52,569 bases of DNA from Algoriphagus oliviformis (GTDB lineage: Bacteria > Bacteroidota > Bacteroidia > Cytophagales > Cyclobacteriaceae): positions 1 to 52,569 of the forward strand of contig NZ_JAFKCT010000010.1 of the NCBI RefSeq assembly GCF_017254915.1. The letters are read 5' to 3'. Below, piece after piece: positions 15,701 to 21,511 of this stretch. Numbering within the stretch: the stretch's first letter is position 1; the number at the start of each line of letters is the position of its first letter. Below the pieces are notes generated by a model that had not been told where the DNA came from, did no database searches, and saw nothing but the letters and a program-made list of their open reading frames with translations. A program made the position numbers and the translations under genes.

Positions 15701-16236
15701 CAGGCCGGATTGGCCCCGGCGATCAGGAAGGTGTCCGCCAGCTCGATATCCGCGTAGGAGATGGGCACGGAGTCTTCGCCGAAAGTCTTTTTGTAGGCCA
15801 CCACGGCCGAACTCATGCAGAGCCGGGAGTTGGTGTCGATGTTGTTGGTGCCGAGAAAGCCCTTGGCGAGCTTGTTGGCGATGTAATACTCCTCGGTCAG
15901 GCACTGGCCCGAAATGTAGAAACCGACGCTGTTTGGGCCATGCTTGCGGATGAGTGACTTGAATACCGCTGCCGCCCGATCCAGCGCCTCGTCCCAAGTG
16001 ACCCGCTGGCGGGGATGCGTCCGGCTCCAGCGCATCTCAGGATAGAGGATGCGGTCTGAGGTATCGTTGACCACGTAGTGGAGGTTCATCCCTTTGGAAC
16101 AGAGCATGCCAGCGTTGACCGGATGCTCCGGGTCCCCCTGCACGCTGACCTTCGCCTGTGGATTGACCTCGGCGAGGATGCCGCAGCCGACGCCGCAATA
16201 GGAACAGGTGGTTTTTAGTTTCTTCTTAGAGTTCAC
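12712..16236 (-). CDS. nasC: Single-chain assimilatory nitrate reductase with fused NirB-type diaphorase
   Basis: The 1174-residue cytoplasmic enzyme would reduce nitrate to nitrite. Residues 1-700 are a molybdopterin oxidoreductase of the NasA/NapA/FdhF class: the 4Fe-4S ligands are Cys11, Cys14, Cys18 and Cys46, and Cys140 in RLCMSSAV is the expected Mo ligand. GQPNAMGGREVGG near 336 and the C-terminal molydop-binding part (TTGRIRDQWHTMTKTGK near 586) follow. Residues 705-1110 are a FAD/NAD(P)H module with VVGAGAASF and VAIVGGGLLGLELAAAL. Residues 1125-1170 are a BFD-like 2Fe-2S domain, CSCSRVGEG..CTQTGAGLGCGSCK. This equals Bacillus NasC plus NasB fused in one chain. There is no Tat signal. 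A terminator separates it from narK upstream. The symbol is by similarity; nasA or narB could also be used. Confidence 0.92.
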   Translation of the reverse strand: MNSKKKLKTTCSYCGVGCGILAEVNPQAKVSVQGDPEHPVNAGMLCSKGMNLHYVVNDTSDRILYPEMRWSRTHPRQRVTWDEALDRAAAVFKSLIRKHGPNSVGFYISGQCLTEEYYIANKLAKGFLGTNNIDTNSRLCMSSAVVAYKKTFGEDSVPISYADIELADTFLIAGANPAWNHPILFRRLEKHKEKNPNTKVIVVDPRKTDSASFADIHLQLIPGTDIILYNAIGRRLIETGYADESFVKNHTENYQAYRKQVMETSLKDAAALCGITVDEIKEVSELIGKAKGFISMWAMGLNQSSIGTDKNFALLNLSLVTGKVGKPGNGPFSLTGQPNAMGGREVGGMANLLAVHKDLQNPQHRQDVADFWGVDQISPTPGYTATEMFDALASGEMKAVWVICTNPMVSLPNLGQIEKAFANAKFVVVQDISHRSDTVAYADLVLPAAGWLEKEGTMTNSERRISYLNKGINPPGEARPDVEILCDFAKRMGFRGFNFANAEEIYEEYCAMTKGTNIDISFLNYDRLKNEGSIQWPVPEYRHPGTARLFADKKFYTPSQKAIFNIPAQIENTSEKISAEFPFVLTTGRIRDQWHTMTKTGKVARLRTHYAQPVLEISRLDGYIYKVKDGDVVEVKSKNGIVRVRAKISNSVRNGVVFLPMHWGKQLENDLNRANNLTFTRVDPQSKEPDFKYTTVSVTKYQKPKEKIIVVGAGAASFRFIQNYREHNSADEIHVFSKEPHPFYNRVLLPEYVTEELTWEQLLKIKEAELAKLKIALHTNLSIEKIDPEAQQVWDSDGRAHSYDKLILATGSRAFVPKDAQLDLPGRFTMRSRGDADKFKAYLEDTQLPAEVQHVAIVGGGLLGLELAAALQHTNVKVTIIQRASRLMERQLDPISSRLLALDVQERGIHIYFDNEVSTVFDDPVSKNLSITLKSGKNIQANAIVYAIGTQPNIKIARENGIICSRGVKVNKHLQTNYPNIFAIGEIAEFENQLFGITSAAEEQAAILANFIAGDISSTYSGSVLMNILKFKDLELCSIGDIIVPENEEGYEEIVFTDISRRYYKKCIVKDDLLIGAVLMGDKSEFAEFKSLIENKIELSEKRKSLLMGNSEARPVIGKLVCSCSRVGEGNILEAIAGGCTEFSALCTQTGAGLGCGSCKTEVREILSQAKVKV

Positions 16237-16268
16237 GGGTAACAGTTTGGCCGGAAGAAGTATAAAGT

Positions 16269-16313
16269 AAAAGGCACTTTCCCCGAGGAAACTCGCCGAA
16301 GAAAGTGCTTTTC
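16269..16313 (-). terminator. Terminator between narK and nitrate reductase gene
   Basis: AAGCACTTTC and GAAAGTGCCTT pair around a loop holding a second small stem, with T-rich flanks. It lies 20 bp after the narK stop and about 33 bp before the nitrate reductase start. It could be partial, since no separate operator is seen for the downstream gene. Confidence 0.65.
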
Positions 16314-16332
16314 AGAAAGTCACTCATGCAAT

Positions 16333-17757
16333 TTAGTCCTCCAATCGGATTAATTCAGGAGATAGCTGCTCCATTTCTTTCTTGGCGATTTTTTCGTCCT
16401 CGAGACTGAAGCGGATGATGAGTGTGGCGATGCCAGTCAGGACAATTAGCAGTCCGATCTGTAGGTAGCCACTGGAGACGGCGCCTGCTTCTGCTGCGGT
16501 TTGCGCGGCTTTGAGTGCCTCAGCGCTGAGGGATTCGCCTCCCTGGAGCACGCCGGCTCCCGCTTCTGCGGATTTGTATTTGAGGAAAAGTGCGGTCATG
16601 AAAGCCCCGAAGTTACCCCCGGCACCCACGATGCCCGAGATGGAGCCGATGGCCTTTTTGTTGATAAATGGAACGACGGAGAAGGTCGCACCCTCGGCCA
16701 TCTGTACCGTAAGGCTGAATCCTATCAGCAGGGCAATTCCTATGAACAGGGTGGTGGCGGTGGAGAAGAGCCCCAACATCAGTCCCTCGGCTACGATGAT
16801 GGCTGCCAGGAACCAAACGCGTCCCTTGAGACCGCTAGCCTTGCCAAATCTGTCTCCAAACCAGCCTCCAAGCGTTCTTGCGAAGATGTTCATCAAGGCA
16901 AAGGACAAGACCAGGTTTCCGGCGGTGATCCTGCTCAGCCCAAAGGTGTTTTGCAGGTAGTCGTCCATGGTGCCGTACACGGTGAGCTCTATCCCGAAGC
17001 AAGCGGCGTACACGATGAAGAGAACCCAAACGCGGTAGTCTTTGGCTGCCTCGAGGAAGCCTACGCTGTCCTTTTTGCCTTTCGGGATTTTTTCGCCCCG
17101 GGCTACCAGATCGGCATAGTTGCCGGCGGGAGTGTCTTGGGTGAAAAAGTAATACAGTACGCCAACCAGAAAGCAGATCACCCCGATGATCACCATAGAA
17201 TACCTCCAAGCTTCCGTCTCAGCGATGCCAAAGGCGATCACCAAAGCGGCCAAAAGCGGCATTCCGAGGCGGTTTGCTCCTCCGCCCAGGTTGCCCCAGC
17301 CAGCAGAGGTGGCGTTGGCCGTGCCGACTACGTTCGGTGCAAACATCAGGGAAGTGTGTACCTGCGTGATGACAAAGGAAGCGCCGATGAATCCGGTCAA
17401 CAGACGGCAGATGTAAAACTGCATGGGGGTCGTTACCAAGCCGCTCAAAATGACGGGGATAGATCCCAGTATCAGCAGCCAGGTGTAGCAGATCCGAGGG
17501 CCGTATTTGTCGCAGAGCTTCCCGATGAGCAAGCGGGAGAAAATAGTCCCTGCCACGGCAAAGACCACCGAGTTCCATTTCTGCTCCGCAGTCAGGCCCA
17601 GATCCCTCACCACGTCAGGCATGAAGGGGATGATGCCAAACCACGCAAAAAAGCAGATGAAAAACGCGAAAGACGTGATCCAGAAAGTCCGGATCGGCAC
17701 GCTCTTGATATCCCGGAGGTTCAGTCGCGTGGCTTTGAGTTGAGCTTGATTTTTCAT
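16333..17757 (-). CDS. narK: Nitrate/nitrite MFS transporter NarK
   Basis: This 474-residue inner-membrane carrier of the nitrate/nitrite porter family imports nitrate and may export nitrite. Twelve hydrophobic segments are visible. The nitrate signature SAGWGNLGGGANRLGMPLL lies near residues 152-170 and a second Gly-rich signature, GIVGAGGNFGAFMTALFL, near 372-389. I start at the ATG at 17757 (MKNQAQLKATRLNLRDI); the frame extends 14 codons further, but that part is not family-like. Two palindromes, at 17874-17891 and 17905-17923, precede it, so nitrate-dependent control is likely. It faces a strong terminator of the regulator gene upstream and is followed by a hairpin before the nitrate reductase gene. 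Confidence 0.94.
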   Translation of the reverse strand: MKNQAQLKATRLNLRDIKSVPIRTFWITSFAFFICFFAWFGIIPFMPDVVRDLGLTAEQKWNSVVFAVAGTIFSRLLIGKLCDKYGPRICYTWLLILGSIPVILSGLVTTPMQFYICRLLTGFIGASFVITQVHTSLMFAPNVVGTANATSAGWGNLGGGANRLGMPLLAALVIAFGIAETEAWRYSMVIIGVICFLVGVLYYFFTQDTPAGNYADLVARGEKIPKGKKDSVGFLEAAKDYRVWVLFIVYAACFGIELTVYGTMDDYLQNTFGLSRITAGNLVLSFALMNIFARTLGGWFGDRFGKASGLKGRVWFLAAIIVAEGLMLGLFSTATTLFIGIALLIGFSLTVQMAEGATFSVVPFINKKAIGSISGIVGAGGNFGAFMTALFLKYKSAEAGAGVLQGGESLSAEALKAAQTAAEAGAVSSGYLQIGLLIVLTGIATLIIRFSLEDEKIAKKEMEQLSPELIRLED

Positions 17758-17873
17758 GTGATTACTGGTTTTTGTTGATGGCCACATGGAATCCCGCACG
17801 GTGGTCAGCTATCCCAGTGAGGGATGTTTGATCCTGCTTGATTTCACATTACTTACTTTTGTATGATATAAAA

Positions 17874-17891
17874 ATAAGTAATAATACTTAC
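17874..17891 (-). promoter_or_regulatory. Putative nitrate-regulon operator upstream of narK
   Basis: ATAAGTA-ATAA-TACTTAC, the same 7-4-7 arrangement as before moeA, the porin gene and nirB. It is 117 bp upstream of the chosen narK start; a related ttacttactttt lies closer, at about 17850. Confidence 0.55.
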
Positions 17892-17904
17892 TGTGTGCAA
17901 ACGA

Positions 17905-17923
17905 TACGTAAATTATTTACGTA
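17905..17923 (-). promoter_or_regulatory. Second palindrome upstream of narK
   Basis: TACGTAAATTATTTACGTA is a 9-1-9 palindrome between the 7-4-7 site and the regulator terminator. Its TACGTA ends match the half-sites seen before moeA and nirB. Confidence 0.45.
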
Positions 17924-17932
17924 AAAAAAAAT

Positions 17933-17965
17933 AAAAAACCCATCTCAATCGACTGAGATGGGTTT
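17933..17965 (-). terminator. Terminator of the nirB-...-regulator operon
   Basis: On the minus strand AAACCCATCTCA and TGAGATGGGTTT pair around a 6-nt loop, followed by a long T/A-rich tract with several Ts. It starts about 30 bp after the response regulator stop. Confidence 0.85.
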
Positions 17966-17995
17966 GTTTTAAAACTTGTTGTACGTAGTTTTTAT

Positions 17996-18655
17996 TTAGA
18001 TGAGGTTCAGCTCCTTTGATTTTTGGGTGAGCTCGATGAGGTTTTTGACGTTCAGCTTTTTCATGAGGTTGAATCGGTGAACTTCGGCGGTACGTCGGCT
18101 GATCTTAAGGGATTCGGCCACGTCGTTGTTGCCTTTGCCGTCCAGGATGAGCTCGAGGATCTGTTTTTCACGGTTGGTGAGCTGGGAGATTTCTTCCGAT
18201 TCGGCGAGGGGCTTGCTAGTCTTGGCCTTTCCCTTTACAAAATTGTCGATGATGATCTGGGAGATGTCTCCCGAAAAATACTTGCCGCCCGCTGCGATGG
18301 AGTTGAGTGCCTTGAGAAATTCGGCCTTGCTGCTTCCCTTGAGCAGGTAGCCGTCGGCACCGGCCTCGATGGACTCCACTACGTACTCCTCGGAGTCGTG
18401 CATGGACAGGACGAGTTTTTTGACCTTCGGAAAATCCCGGCTCAGCTGCTTCACCACTTCCAGTCCGGTCATCCGCGGCATGCGGATGTCCACGATCAGC
18501 AGGTCTGGCTGCTCCCCGGCGATGACCTCCAGGGCCTCCTTGCCGTCCGCGGCCTCGGCGACGACCTTGAATTCGCTTTCGTTTTCCAAAAGGGACTTGA
18601 TGCCGTCACGGACGAGCTCATGGTCATCCGCCAGTACGATTCGGGTAGGGTTCAT
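17996..18655 (-). CDS. NarL/FixJ-family response regulator, probable nitrate regulator
   Basis: The 219-residue protein has a receiver domain (1-120) with the acidic pair Asp10-Asp11, phospho-acceptor Asp56 in LLIVDIRMP, a Ser in LVLSMHD and Lys105 in LLKGSS. A LuxR-type helix-turn-helix follows (about 153-212): LTNREKQILELILDGKGNND and SRRTAEVHRFNLMKKLNVKN. It lies directly downstream of the sensor kinase gene and is the last gene of the nirB operon, so the two form a NarX/NarL- or NreB/NreC-like pair. Its likely targets are the 7-4-7 palindromes in this cluster. Its own upstream 60 bp contains TTACTT-AGTA-AAGTAA and TACGTA, suggesting autoregulation or an internal promoter. The assignment to nitrate rests on context and on the kinase. 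Confidence 0.9.
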   Translation of the reverse strand: MNPTRIVLADDHELVRDGIKSLLENESEFKVVAEAADGKEALEVIAGEQPDLLIVDIRMPRMTGLEVVKQLSRDFPKVKKLVLSMHDSEEYVVESIEAGADGYLLKGSSKAEFLKALNSIAAGGKYFSGDISQIIIDNFVKGKAKTSKPLAESEEISQLTNREKQILELILDGKGNNDVAESLKISRRTAEVHRFNLMKKLNVKNLIELTQKSKELNLI

Positions 18656-18669
18656 CGGATCTAAAGTTA

Positions 18670-18699
18670 TTACTTAGTAAAGTAAACGATTTTTACGTA
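18670..18699 (-). promoter_or_regulatory. Palindrome and TACGTA upstream of the response regulator
   Basis: TTACTT-AGTA-AAGTAA (18670-18685) is a 6-4-6 palindrome 15 bp before the regulator ATG, with half-sites facing each other, opposite to the other sites. TACGTA follows at 18694-18699. Confidence 0.35.
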
Positions 18700-18715
18700 A
18701 TCCTGCGAGCGGAAA

Positions 18716-20524
18716 TTAGTTCAGTGGTACATTCAGCGTGACCTTGGTGCCTTTTTCCGGGGCGGAATTGATGAAAAGGCGGCCGCTGATGTACTTGATG
18801 CGCTCCTGCATGAAGGTCAGCCCCATGCCTCCGTCCTTGTCCGGCTTGGGCTTGAGCGTTTTTTTGTCAAAACCCTTCCCATTGTCGTCCACGGTGATGC
18901 TGAGGATCTTTTCGCTATGTGAGATCGTGACCAGGATCAGCGAGGAGTCGGCGTACTTGATGGCGTTGTTGATGGCTTCCTGGGTGATACGGTAGAGGTT
19001 GATCTCCACGAGGGAGTCCAGGCGGCGGCTGAAGTCGGACTTGTTCATCAGGATGATGTCCTTGCCGGTGAGCTTGGCCAGCTCCTGGGTGAGTTCGGTG
19101 AGGGCGGGGACGAGGCCGTAGTCTTTCAGCTCGGGAGGGGTGAGGTTGAAGGTGGCCGTGCGCACGCCTTTGATGATGTTTGAGGTGAGCTCCTTGAGTT
19201 TGTCCAGCTTGGTTTGGGCCTTTTCGCCCTCAGTGAGGTCCACGCTTTCCAGAAGGTATTTCAGTCCAGTTAGCATCTGGCCTATGCCGTCGTGGATGTC
19301 CTTGGCGATTCGGTTTTGCTCGTTTTCCTGGTTTTCGATGATCTGGCGGCTGATGACGTGCTGCTGCTCCATCTTTTCCTCAAAGCTCTCCTTGGTAAGC
19401 TGCGCCACTTCCAGCTGGGCTTCCTTGCGCTTGGAGATGTCCATGCAGATGATGATGAGCTCGGACTTTTCTCCCGAGTGAAAGGGGATCATCGAAAGGT
19501 CCAGCCACAGATCCTGTCCTCCGGGAGCGGTAGCCTTGACTTCTCCCTGCCAGCCGGCCTTTTTGTGCTCCGCCACGATGCGGTCGATGGTCTGGCGCTC
19601 GTTTTCCAGGGGGCTCAGGACTTCGGAAAACTTCGCGTTTTGGTTAAACTTCTGGAATTTGAGCAGCTTGGCAAAGCGGTCGCCGATGTGTGTGATGTGT
19701 CCGTCCGGCGTGATCCGCGCAAAGAGCAGGATTTGGTCCATCGCTTGGCTCAGGGCTCGGAGCTCGCGCACGGACTTTTCCTTGGCCTGACTGAGGATGT
19801 CTGCATCCTGGGCCATTTTGATGGCTTTTTTCTCCGACTCCATCAGGGCGCGGATGCTGGCCTTCATGGCTCTGGCCGAGGGCCAAAAGATAATCAGAAA
19901 TTCAGCCAGCAGGACCAGCAGGGTGAAAAGCGTGATGATGAGCTCCAGCTGCTCGAGCTTGTTTACTTTTTCCTTGGCCTCAAAGTCGTATTGGTTGACG
20001 ATGGCTTCCATCTTGGGGAGAAACTCCCGTCCGCTTGCCAGGATCTCGGTGCGCAGCCGGTCAATTTGGGCCGAGTCTGGCTCCGCGGTGTCGGAAAGCC
20101 GCACCAGCGTGTCGGTGTTGGCGACGATAGATTCGAAGTGAGGCTGTATCGCCGCAAACATTTCCTTGACGGCTGGGCTGTTTTTGGGGCTGATACCCAG
20201 CTTGGGATCGCCGTGCTGCAAGCCCCGATGCGCCTCTTCCCAGGTGGTCTTGGTGGCGAGAAGGGTGTCGCTCAGGGATCGTCGACCGGTCTCTGTGGCT
20301 TCCGTAGTCAGGAGCAGTACTTCTTTGCTGAGCTTTTGGCTGAGCATACGCTGCCGACCGGCGACGTTGACCAGACGGCTGTCGTCTTCCTGGTCGGCTA
20401 GGTACTGACGGATCAGGATCTGGCTGGTGATCAGGGAGAAGGCGATGGCGCCGAGAGCGATGATGTAGAGGCGCCGGAGGCGATTGAAGGTGACCTGGTC
20501 GAGGGTATTGGTATGCTCAGTCAT
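18716..20524 (-). CDS. Membrane sensor histidine kinase with NarX/PilJ-like nitrate-sensing domain
   Basis: The 602-residue kinase has a first membrane helix (about 17-37), a periplasmic PilJ/NarX-like helical domain, a second helix (194-215), a coiled segment, a PAS domain (about 262-366) and a HisKA_3/HATPase core. The periplasmic part opens with VNVAGRQRMLSQKLSKE (52-68), which matches the P-box of NarX/NarQ where nitrate and nitrite bind. His412 in AKDIHDGIGQMLTG is the phosphorylated residue; DNGKGFDKK and GGMGLTFMQERI are the ATP-binding boxes. The start codon overlaps the stop of the DUF4202 gene by 8 bp, which implies coupled translation. It should phosphorylate the response regulator encoded next. 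Nitrate as the ligand is inferred from the P-box and the neighbours. Confidence 0.92.
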   Translation of the reverse strand: MTEHTNTLDQVTFNRLRRLYIIALGAIAFSLITSQILIRQYLADQEDDSRLVNVAGRQRMLSQKLSKEVLLLTTEATETGRRSLSDTLLATKTTWEEAHRGLQHGDPKLGISPKNSPAVKEMFAAIQPHFESIVANTDTLVRLSDTAEPDSAQIDRLRTEILASGREFLPKMEAIVNQYDFEAKEKVNKLEQLELIITLFTLLVLLAEFLIIFWPSARAMKASIRALMESEKKAIKMAQDADILSQAKEKSVRELRALSQAMDQILLFARITPDGHITHIGDRFAKLLKFQKFNQNAKFSEVLSPLENERQTIDRIVAEHKKAGWQGEVKATAPGGQDLWLDLSMIPFHSGEKSELIIICMDISKRKEAQLEVAQLTKESFEEKMEQQHVISRQIIENQENEQNRIAKDIHDGIGQMLTGLKYLLESVDLTEGEKAQTKLDKLKELTSNIIKGVRTATFNLTPPELKDYGLVPALTELTQELAKLTGKDIILMNKSDFSRRLDSLVEINLYRITQEAINNAIKYADSSLILVTISHSEKILSITVDDNGKGFDKKTLKPKPDKDGGMGLTFMQERIKYISGRLFINSAPEKGTKVTLNVPLN

Positions 20525-21107
20525 TACTTTCGAAAAGTGCTTCCTGGATGATGGCGAGGCTTTGGGAGGAGAAATTGAGTTTTAGCGCTTCTTTGTGGGC
20601 CTGTTCGGACATTTTGGCCCAGGTCTTTCGGAGGATGTCCTTGATTTTTTCAAACTCATGCTTGGCCACGAAGTCCTCCAAGTAGTGTTCCAAAAAGACC
20701 AGGCAGACCACGTCTTCCAGCGTCTGGGTTTCCGCGTCGGTCTTGAGCTGTTTTTTTCGGATCAAAAACTTCACCCGGGAGATGAACGCCTCGCCGTATC
20801 CGGCTTTCTCGAGGATTTCCCCCGTCAGGTCGGCGTGCATTTTTTTGAGCTCTTCCCTCCAGGTCAGGTAGCCCACGCGGTCCATGGGGTACTCGGAGCG
20901 TTGGATTTTCCATCGGGCAATATGCTGGGCGCGGGCGGCTACTTTCAGCTCCTCGGAGGCATCCGGGGCGAAGTCCGCCAGCTTTTTGCTCATGCGGTGA
21001 GAGTAGAGCAGCTCCTTGGGAAAATCCTTGCCTTTCCAGGCTTCTTTGGTAGGGTCGTCGGTGTTGATTTGGTCTATGAGCTGGATGGCGTGGTCGTAGG
21101 GGGACAT
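20517..21107 (-). CDS. DUF4202-family protein
   Basis: The 196-residue soluble protein matches the DUF4202 family by my recognition of ARAQHIARWKIQRSEYP followed by REELKKMHA; its biochemical role is not known to me. It is mostly helical. His and Glu/Asp residues in LLYSHRMSKKL, AQHIARW and KKMHADLTGEIL are spaced as in HD-type metal proteins, but I cannot confirm an HD fold. It sits in the operon between nirD (9-bp gap) and the sensor kinase (8-bp overlap), so it is made together with nitrite reductase and the nitrate sensor. A role in ammonium or glutamate handling or in signalling would fit, but nothing in the sequence proves it. Confidence 0.75.
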   Translation of the reverse strand: MSPYDHAIQLIDQINTDDPTKEAWKGKDFPKELLYSHRMSKKLADFAPDASEELKVAARAQHIARWKIQRSEYPMDRVGYLTWREELKKMHADLTGEILEKAGYGEAFISRVKFLIRKKQLKTDAETQTLEDVVCLVFLEHYLEDFVAKHEFEKIKDILRKTWAKMSEQAHKEALKLNFSSQSLAIIQEALFESND

Positions 21108-21116
21108 AAAGTATCG

Positions 21117-21494
21117 TTAATCGGCAAAACCAATATAGACATTTCCGTCCTCAACTTTGACCGGATAGGTGGCGATGCTGTAATCTTCCCCGTTCAGGTT
21201 GGAGCCGTCCTCCAGCGAGAAAGTCTTTTTGTGCATGGGGCAGGCCAGCTTGGGAATGCCGCCCGCGTCGCCGGTCAATCCGCGTGCCAGTACCATTTCC
21301 ATCTTGTGCGGACAGAGGTTTTGGCAGGCGTACCACTTTTGAGTGCGTGTGAAGTGGTAGACGGCAATCTGTCGGGCCTTGTGCTTGATGCAGGCTCCGG
21401 CGTTTTCGGGGAAGTCAGTGACGGCTCCCACTCTGATCCAGGAGACCACATCGGCATGCTGGACGGTTTGGTATAGGTTTACGATTTCTTCCAT
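21117..21494 (-). CDS. nirD: Nitrite reductase small subunit NirD with intact Rieske ligands
   Basis: The 125-residue NirD works with NirB in NAD(P)H-dependent reduction of nitrite to ammonium in the cytoplasm. It has the Rieske-type beta fold, and here both ligand pairs are present: Cys61-Pro-His63 and Cys85-Pro-Met-His88. Enterobacterial NirD has lost these residues, while Bacillus NasE-type proteins keep them, so this one probably binds a 2Fe-2S cluster. The gene begins 17 bp after nirB and is followed 9 bp later by the DUF4202 gene. The N-terminus MEEIVNLYQTVQHADVVSW is slightly longer than usual, but no other start is better. Confidence 0.92.
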   Translation of the reverse strand: MEEIVNLYQTVQHADVVSWIRVGAVTDFPENAGACIKHKARQIAVYHFTRTQKWYACQNLCPHKMEMVLARGLTGDAGGIPKLACPMHKKTFSLEDGSNLNGEDYSIATYPVKVEDGNVYIGFAD

Positions 21495-21511
21495 GATTTC
21501 TCAAAAGGCTT

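Noticed and set aside
19292..20401. Plus-strand frame of 369 codons opposite the sensor kinase
   Set aside because: Antisense shadow; the minus-strand frame has a complete kinase architecture.
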